64,000 bases of DNA from Talinum fruticosum (lineage: Eukaryota; Streptophyta; Magnoliopsida; Caryophyllales; Talinaceae), in NCBI GenBank assembly GCA_021018815.1, contig JAITYX010000028.1, forward strand, positions 6,737,001 through 6,801,000. Reading direction: 5' to 3'. The position numbers and the translations under genes are program-made. Below the pieces are notes generated by a model. The model saw only the letters and a list, made by a program, of their open reading frames with translations, did not search any database and had not been told where the DNA came from. Below are positions 57,650 to 64,000 of this stretch, in pieces (position 1 is the stretch's first letter; the number at the start of each line of letters is the position of its first letter).

Positions 57650-58681
57650 ATAGCTACTCAACTAGGGATAAATCACTTATTAAGAGAGTAAAACATAAAA
57701 ACTTGAGTAGTGAGTTTTAATAATGTATTTTCATTAGGCATCCTGCATTTAGCAACCTTTGACCATAGTTTATTATTGTTGGACCATTAGGTTTTTACCC
57801 CTTGTTAAACACTTCTAGTAAGAGGCTATTATCGCTTCCCGAGCGGGCCTAGCTAGGCTTTATTACCAATGGAGGCGGTATCTTTTCCCTCATAGCATGC
57901 GCTCTTTTACCAAGAGGCACCGAGGATTCTAGTATTTTTCTTGTCCTGCCCCACATGGAAGACTAAATCCTCGGACTATGAGTCACCATGTATCATACCT
58001 AGTCTTAACCCTATTTTGGCCATAGACCTTTCACTATTAGGTGACACCTTGCCTTCATTTGTATGCTTGGATGATAGTAGTTATTTCTTAGATTCAATCA
58101 TCTACTTGTGAGCCTTTAGGGATAGGTGAAGAGCGTGAATAACCCTTGCATGGGTGCAAAAATAAAAATCAAAATAAACCTTTTTAGTCGGTCCAATTTG
58201 TGCATTCTAGCCAAAAATCCAAAATTACCTTTCCAATCTTGGGTTGGTCCAATAATAGCATTTTTTCATATAGCCAAATTCAAATTTCATCTCAAATTAC
58301 GTGAGTCCATTCATTTCGTTTTTAAAATTAGCCAAAAATAAAATAATCTCAATTAAGGTGAGTCCATTCATTTCATTTTTGAATTTGCCAAAAATAAAAA
58401 TCATCTCAATTAAGGTGAATCCATTCATTTCAGTTTTGCATTAGCCAAAAATAAAAATCATTTCAATTAAGGTGAGTCTAATCATTCCATTTTACATTTG
58501 GCTAAAAATAAAGTCATCTCAATTAAGGTGAGTCCATGTGTTTCATTTTTACATTTTATCCAAAAATAAGTTTCATCTTAAAATAGGTGAGTCCATATTT
58601 GTATTTCTTTTATGCACTTAGCCAAATCAAATTCATCTCAATCTAAGGATTATATTTGCATCATTGCATTTCACTTTGGGG
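57650..58681 (+). other. Leader of Tat-C with tandem repeats
   Basis: No gene. At 58230-58640 six to seven copies of a 57-60 bp unit occur (AATCATCTCAATTAAGGTGA, GTCCATTCATTTC, GCCAAAAATAAAA). It corresponds to the array in the Tat-B leader. Confidence 0.75.
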
Positions 58682-60259
58682 TGAAGGTTTGTTCGGGAGA
58701 GTCCGAGTCACCCTAGAAGGGGGCGGGGTGAATAGGGTGATAGAAAATTCTTTACTGGAATCACACACTTTTGTGCGAGAATAGAGACGAAGACAGATTA
58801 CGAGTCTATCAACGAGGTCGAAAAGATGGGACTCGAAGGCAATCAATCGGAAAGAACAAGAAGCGATAAAAGTCTGTCTAAGTCTAGAATGAACTTAGAA
58901 GGATAACACTTAGATTTTACGTGGAAACCCTCCTTGGGCAGAAAACCACGGACCGTGTCAATCCGGACACGAAGTCAAATTCACTATTTTGAGTCCACAA
59001 AATACCGTGAGCTGGCGAACCCGAGTTGCTCCCTTAGACAACTCTATACAAGTTTTCCTAGACTCGGAAATTCCCTATCCGATCTAGTACTTCCTAGTTG
59101 AGATAACCCTTACGAGTTAGGGACAACTAAGCTGAGTTAACCCTTACGGCTTAGTCAAGGGACCTTACAAAGAATGTAAGAAAGAGTTTGTAGCGAGTAC
59201 AAGACCTTACAACTCGAAAGTAATGAATTACGAGTGGGAGTTGTAGGTTGAAGATTGAAAGTAAATACAATAACTTTGAGCAAGTATGTGTATAAACAAT
59301 ATGTTCGGCAACCTTCAAGTCATGTGAGATGACTTCTATTTATAGATGATCGAGGCGAGTAGCCGTTATCTTCATCTGCTGACCGAGAGTCCTCTGTGAC
59401 CATTGATAGAGGCTTTCTAAGTCGCTCAGAAAGTATCCATTGTAATATGAACGTTGGATAATGGTTTAACTCTCTTAGAAGTCCCAAAACCATTAGCGGT
59501 GTCTTGAAAGATAAGGTAGAAACCACCGTTAAGCTTGGCATTCCAGTTTTCCAGAGTTGGAAACAAATAGCCACGACACAATCTCTGGGACTAGAGCGAG
59601 AGAAGGTGAAGAGCCATGTCTGCTGGTGATTTGACGTTACGAAGCCAGGTTACTTTTGTAGTTTGAAAAGTGTATCCTCGATTGAATAACCTACAAAAAT
59701 AAATCAATTTTGGTTCTCAAAGTATAAAATACTTTGGCCCAAGATTAGACACGAGATAATAAAATACTTTCGATAAATAAACCAGCGATTATACGAGTCG
59801 GAAATGTAATGGAATTTTACGAGTCCAATATCCATGATACTCGGAATTCCATCGACTTAGTCTAAACGAAGAATCAAGTTCAATAAAGAATATCGGAGAG
59901 GATTAACTTGATATAGACTAAGGATGAAATGAGCTAAGAATACTGACTATAACAAGATAGGACTTATAACCACAAGTCGGATTACGAGTGAGAAAAGACG
60001 AAATACTAGTATATTCAATCTACGATTAATCGAGTGAAGCTGGACTCGGAACAAAGAGCCGGTTTTACGAGTAACACTACGGATAAGCAATAAATATAAT
60101 AAGTAAGGGTTGTGTTACTTAGAGAAGATACTATTTTACTCAAATAAGTTTCGAGACACGAGAGAATGCCTTGGAATCAAAACTCTATATGTATGAAATT
60201 GTTATACCGATTCCTTTTATATAACTCGGAAAAGTATTGAGCGAGTGTACGAGTCTTCA
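58682..60259 (-). repeat. 3' LTR of Cop-3
   Basis: Minus strand: begins TGAAGACTCGTACACTCGC at 60259 and ends GAACAAACCTTCA at 58682. 1578 bp. TATA box at 59336-59345. The polypurine tract lies directly upstream. The flank TGGGG (58677-58681) is the expected left copy of the target duplication; its partner is outside the window. Frames inside are shadows. Confidence 0.9.
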
Positions 60260-60276
60260 ATCTCCCCTTTTTGATG
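60260..60276 (-). promoter_or_regulatory. Polypurine tract of Cop-3
   Basis: Minus strand CATCAAAAAGGGGAGAT directly before the LTR start TGAAGAC. It is a perfect Sirevirus-type tract. Confidence 0.9.
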
Positions 60277-60629
60277 AAAGGCATTCCATACTTAAACGAA
60301 ACTTTGTTAGAGGAAAAAAATTGATTACGAGCGAGTTATGGATTAGAGCAATACTTAATATATCGAGCAAAAAGAAATAAAAGTATGCTTTAAGTTATTA
60401 GCATAAACTCGAGAAAATGACTTGCTAGTAATAATGAACTCGGAAGGTAATAATGAAATGCATTAATCCATTAAAATTCAAAAAGGGCGGAAAAACTCCC
60501 TTAAACAAGACAACAAGTTTCGACTCTATTTCTCCCCTTTGCCTTTCGACAAAAAAAATACAACAAGAAAAAGGAGGGAAGAAAATAGCAAATAGTACAA
60601 GCTGAGATGTCTGGACAAAAAAAAAAAAA

Positions 60630-62282
60630 AATTTAGAAAGAAGAAAATTCTAGCAGGTGATGAATTGTGACTCGGTGCATGGCGCCTAAGAGGGAGAGGG
60701 AGATTTCGAGTGGAGGCGGAGGGAGCGGAGGTTCGCCGGCGCCGATATGACCTTGACGATGTGCTTGAGCGCGGCGAAGGAGAAGCTGGGATGATCGTCG
60801 GGGCTCGGCTACGAGTGGCTGACCCGGAGAGAGTGGATCGAGGGGTTCTTCCTTTGGAACCTCGGTGGGCTGGAGGGGCTGCTCTGTCGACCCGCTGGAG
60901 GAGCGAGGTCTTCGGACCCACCCAGGCTCGCTGTCCGAGTTGAGTCTGACTATTTGAGCTTGAGGAGCATTCGACCCTCGGCGGTTGCCACGGCCTCTTC
61001 TTCCCTTTGCCCGGAAGGGCTGCCTCGGCCGCGGGTTCCTCGGCGTCGGCGGCTTCTTCTTCTTCCTCTTCTTCGCTGTCCAGGAGGTTAGACATGGGCT
61101 CGAAGACGCTTCGAGCAGCGTCCGAGTCATCATGGTCTGAGCCGCCTTGGACCGTCTCTCTCTAAGGAGCTCGACCAGCTCCTTACGCTCCTTGACTAGC
61201 TCCTTCATCTCAAGAACAAGAGACTGCTGCTCTCGGATTTGGGATTGACCAGTCTTTTGGTTGATGGTCGGATTTTGGAGAACAGATTTGAAACCTCGGA
61301 GCATGTCTCTAAAATCGGAAGACACGAGGCGATCTTGTCCATGAAAACGAGAAGACAAGAGAGCAGAGAGAGATTTTGAGGCACCTAAGGTGGAGGTACC
61401 ACCGGTTGGAGAGGGGAGAGAAAGGGGGTTGATTTACGAGTCCGAGGTGGAGAAAGAGGCCTCGGCTCCGAGTTGTGAACCCGGACACCGGGATCGGTTT
61501 CTGGTATCCATACCCTGTAGTTCCTTTTTGCCGACCACAACGGCGGCCTCGGACACGGCGTTTGGGTGCGAGGGGAGAGGAACTTGGAATTGTTTAAAAA
61601 CAAGGGTCGAGAAGAGCACCGAAAGGAAGAGAGGTGTTCTTCTTGGATTGGAGTTGAGCTGGCACGGCGGCCATCCGCTCAATGATAGAGGGGAAGAGGT
61701 CTACTTCGTGTCCCTCAAGGTTGTCGAAGAGAGCTTTGAGATGCTTGGAGTTGGGCTTCTCCTTGCTTGGAATGCTTGTGAGAAAAAGGTTCTCATCGGC
61801 AGAAAGCACGAAAGACGAGCTTCGACTTCAGCCGAGTCACGAAAAGTTTTCCGAGACTCGGGGAATCCTTTGGCGTATTTTTTAAAGAAGTCGTCGGCGA
61901 CTTCGGTGAAAGGAATAGGATTGCTTGTTCAAGAAAAGAGAGGAGACCTTGAACGAGGCGGTGGAGGAGAGAGGTGTTTAGACGAACGGTTATGTTACGA
62001 ACCACGGAGGTTAGAACATTTTCGGAATGGGTGAGGTGAGTATAGAACTCGAAAGCGAGTTCGGGATAGATGAACTCGCTGAAGCACGGGAAGTTGTATG
62101 CTCCGGTGGTTTGTATGTTGGATAACCAAGAGAATTTGGTTGTTGGAAAGAATTTGTTGTCCAGCGCAAGGTCTTTGGGTGACAATGGGTTTGGAAGGGG
62201 TTGAGCTTTACGGCTTATTGGTGCGAGGCTTCTTGGAGGATGAAGAAACCTAGAAGTCGGGATGGTTTCCTCTTTTAGGCAT
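60630..62282 (-). pseudogene. Env-like third ORF of Cop-3
   Basis: Between RNase H and the 3' LTR. Taken from the ATG at 62282 (MPKRGNHPDF). The frame 62428-61793 contains LSNIQTTGAYNFPCFSEFIY, PELAFEFYTHLTHSENVLTS and VVRNITVRLNTSLLHRL, the pattern of the plant transposon domain in Sirevirus env-like proteins. Another frame (61358-60633) contains DFRDMLRGFKSVLQNPTINQ, then a charged helix LVLEMKELVKERKELVELLR and a Lys/Arg-rich run KKRKKKKPPTPRNPRPRQ. A few frameshifts and early stops break it, though fewer than in Cop-2. Role unknown; no clear signal peptide or membrane segment. About 550 codons if whole. A TATA box lies 235 bp upstream (62516-62525). Confidence 0.6.
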
Positions 62283-62515
62283 TGTGAGAGAAGGAAAGAA
62301 AAGATGAAACTTTTCGAGTAGGAAAGAGAAGGAGATGTAGAAGAGAAGAAAAGAAAAAGTAGAAGAAAGAGATGAGAGCGATCGTAACTTACGAGAGAGA
62401 GAGCTTCTTCGACGCTTGCGACGATCAAGGATGACTGTTCACGTAGTAATCTTCCGCGAGAAGTTTCGTTTGAGAAAGATGGAGTTTAGAGTACCGAGAT
62501 GAAGATGAATAGACG

Positions 62516-62525
62516 CTATTTATAG
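62516..62525 (-). promoter_or_regulatory. TATA box upstream of the env-like ORF of Cop-3
   Basis: Minus strand TTTTCTATAAATAGCGTC, 235 bp before the ATG at 62282. It is the same core as in the LTR promoters of this family but lies inside the element. A TATA box here could start a separate RNA for the third ORF. Confidence 0.45.
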
Positions 62526-62915
62526 AAAATAAGCGCGCCAGTCAACTATCCGTTAAGTATAACTCCGTTCGACTCGGCTTGTCCATCGGTCACCAAAGAT
62601 CGGTGTGACGGTTGTCTTCAACGGTTAAGATTCCAGTGGTTAAAAATCCACGGCTAATATCCGATCGCATTGCTCGAGAGAGAGAGAGAAAGATTTTGAA
62701 AAATATGATCCGAAACTCTCCACTTATCTAGAGATAGTTTCGAGAAAATTTGAAGTCCAATTTTCTCTACGTGCGAGTTTGACTCGGAAAGGTTTACGAG
62801 TGACTCGAAACACGAAATAACTATCAGCCCAGTATCATTGAATCAACTGAACTAATTGTTATTGACGGTGAAAGCACATAGCACGGAATTATGCAACAAG
62901 AGTAGCACATAATTA
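62526..62915 (-). other. Spacer between RNase H and env-like ORF of Cop-3
   Basis: No gene. A GA-rich microsatellite is at 62672-62695. The wording near 62620-62660 (AACGGTTAAGATTCCA, GGCTAATATCCGATC) loosely resembles the LTR part upstream of the LTR TATA box. Confidence 0.35.
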
Positions 62916-64000
62916 AGCATTTAACGTACCAAGCTCATTCGAATAAAACAAAGCTGATCTTCACCAAGAGGCTTAGTATAGATATCGGCTAATTAAAGAT
63001 TAGTAGGAATGAACTCAAGTTCAATATCACCCTTTTACGAGTGATCGTGTAGGAAGTGATACCGACCTCGATATGCTTTGTTTTCGAGTCTTTGGACGGG
63101 GTTCTTGGTGATGCTAATTGCGCTTTGGTTGTCACACTTGATAGGTGCTGATTTGAATGATAGTCCAAGATCTCTCTAGTGTTGCTTTATCTAAAGAATC
63201 CGAGTGCAACAAGCTCCGGTGGCAATATACTCGGCTTCGACGGTTGATAGAGCTGCGAGTTCTACTTCTTTGAGTGCCAAGAGATTAGGGATTGACCCGA
63301 GAAATTGGCAAGCTCCGGATGTGCTCTTTCGATCAACTTTGTATCCTGCGTAGTACTGCGTCCGAGTATCCGGTCATAGTCGGTTACGAGTCTCGGGAAT
63401 ACCATAGACCTAGATTACGAGTGCCTGCAAGATATCCGAATATTCTCTTCACTGCGAGTGAGATGTGATTCTTTTGGATTAGCTTGAAATCTTGCGCATA
63501 GACAAACACTGAACATTATATACGGCTCTGCTGGAAGTAAGATACAGCAAAGATCCAATCATACCTCGATAAAGTTTCGATCTATTGCTTTACCTTTCTC
63601 ATCTGAGTCAAGCTTTATATTCTTTGCTCATAGGGGTTGATGCGTGCTTTGCATCTTGAAGCTTGTATTTCTTCAGCGGTTCCTTGGTGTACTTTGATTG
63701 ATGAACAAAGATTCCATCTTTGTCTTGTTTGATTTGTAACCCAAGGAAGAAATTGAGTTCTCCCATCATACTCATTTGGAATTCTTGACTCATCAACTCG
63801 AGAAAATTCTCGACACGAAACTCATTAGTAGCACCGAAAATAATATCATCAACATAGATTTGAACAATAAAGAAATCTTTCCCTTTGGTCTTTATGAAGA
63901 GAGTCTTGTCGATCTGACCTCTTTTAAAATCATTTTGAACCAAGAAGCTACTCGAGTCTTTCATACCAAGCTTGAGGTGCTTGTTTAAGACCATAGAGAG
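62916..64000 (-). pseudogene. Copia reverse transcriptase and RNase H (Cop-3)
   Basis: Minus strand. The open frame 63994-63608 holds KDSSSFLVQNDFKRGQIDKT, FIVQIYVDDIIFGATNEF with an intact YVDD catalytic box, and MGELNFFLGLQIKQDKDGIF with SKYTKEPLKKYKLQDAKHAS. RNase H follows with breaks: VDRKSTSGACQFLGS, STVEAEYIATGACC, KCDNQSAISITKNP, and EFIPTNL, LADIYTKPLGEDQLCFIR near 62950. The upstream part of pol is outside the window. Reverse transcriptase copies the element RNA to DNA. At least two frameshifts in the RNase H part. Confidence 0.88.

Larger units (their letters stand above)
56107..58681 (+). mobile_element. Tat element, 5' end only (Tat-C)
   Basis: Rearranged LTR, decayed primer site (57650-57668) and leader. 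The leader is homologous to that of Tat-B: AAATCACTTATTAAGAGAGT here against a matching stretch at 46990-47025 inverted. It is cut at 58681 by Cop-3; the rest lies right of the window. It interrupts the LINE at 56106. Confidence 0.65.
58682..64000 (-). mobile_element. Sirevirus-type copia element, 3' part (Cop-3)
   Basis: Minus-strand element running off the right edge: reverse transcriptase, RNase H, env-like ORF, polypurine tract, 3' LTR. It is the best preserved element in the window. It belongs to the same LTR family as Cop-1 and the solo LTRs, and is inserted in the leader of Tat-C. Confidence 0.85.

Noticed and set aside
61390..62034. 214-residue open frame on the plus strand
   Set aside because: Shadow of the env-like ORF on the minus strand of Cop-3, which has recognisable motifs.
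1..64000. CRISPR array, bacterial operons, rRNA or tRNA genes
   Set aside because: Short repeats are LTR, leader or CACTA subterminal arrays. No spaced identical repeats, tRNA folds or ribosomal sequences were recognised by eye; a tRNA scan was not possible.

Overview
The window is intergenic DNA from a flowering plant with a large, repeat-rich nuclear genome. Nothing in it looks like an intact host gene. Every coding signal I can recognise belongs to a transposable element: Ty3/gypsy, Ty1/copia of the Sirevirus type, a LINE-1 and three CACTA DNA transposons. The species cannot be named. Most reading frames carry stops and frameshifts, so the nest is old.

Layout (names are mine). Gyp-1 (-): gag end, leader and 5' LTR, 1-1788, running off the left edge. 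Tat-A (+): integrase remnant, two antisense genes and 3' LTR, 1789-15310, carrying a solo Sirevirus LTR (6369-7903) and a solo 3.9 kb gypsy LTR (9434-13328). A piece of Tat LTR in the opposite orientation follows (15311-15997). Tat-B (-): 15998-49033, with 5' LTR 47042-49033, gag and protease 43437-45725, and the antisense-gene remnant 15998-16860. Nested in Tat-B are Gyp-2 (-, about 17441-31690), which holds CACTA-1 (19681-30312), which in turn holds CACTA-2 (22562-27915); and Cop-1 (-, 31690-43436), which holds solo Sirevirus LTRs, CACTA-3 (33487-34885) and a solo gypsy LTR (38157-41378). Tat-B itself interrupts Cop-2 (+, pol from 49034, env-like region, 3' LTR to about 53907). A LINE-1 (-, 54200-56106) is cut by Tat-C (+, 56107-58681), which is cut by Cop-3 (-, 58682 to beyond 64000).

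Many boundaries are supported by target-site duplications: GGGAG, GCTTT, ATCAT, GCTAC, GTAAG/ATAAG, TTC, TCA/TCG and GTT/TTT. The points most worth following are: (1) Tat-A carries two separate antisense genes between pol and the 3' LTR, one with a plant-mobile-domain product and one of another mobile-domain-like (DUF7745-like) type, each with its own TATA box; (2) CACTA-2 contains spliced fragments of a captured proteasome subunit gene (RPN12-like); (3) CACTA-1 carries a multi-exon gene joining a TNP1/Transposase_24-like region to a Ulp1-type cysteine protease region; (4) Cop-3 has a TATA box in front of its env-like third ORF; (5) Tat LTRs occur twice in inverted juxtaposition; (6) one deletion seems to have fused Cop-1 to Gyp-2.
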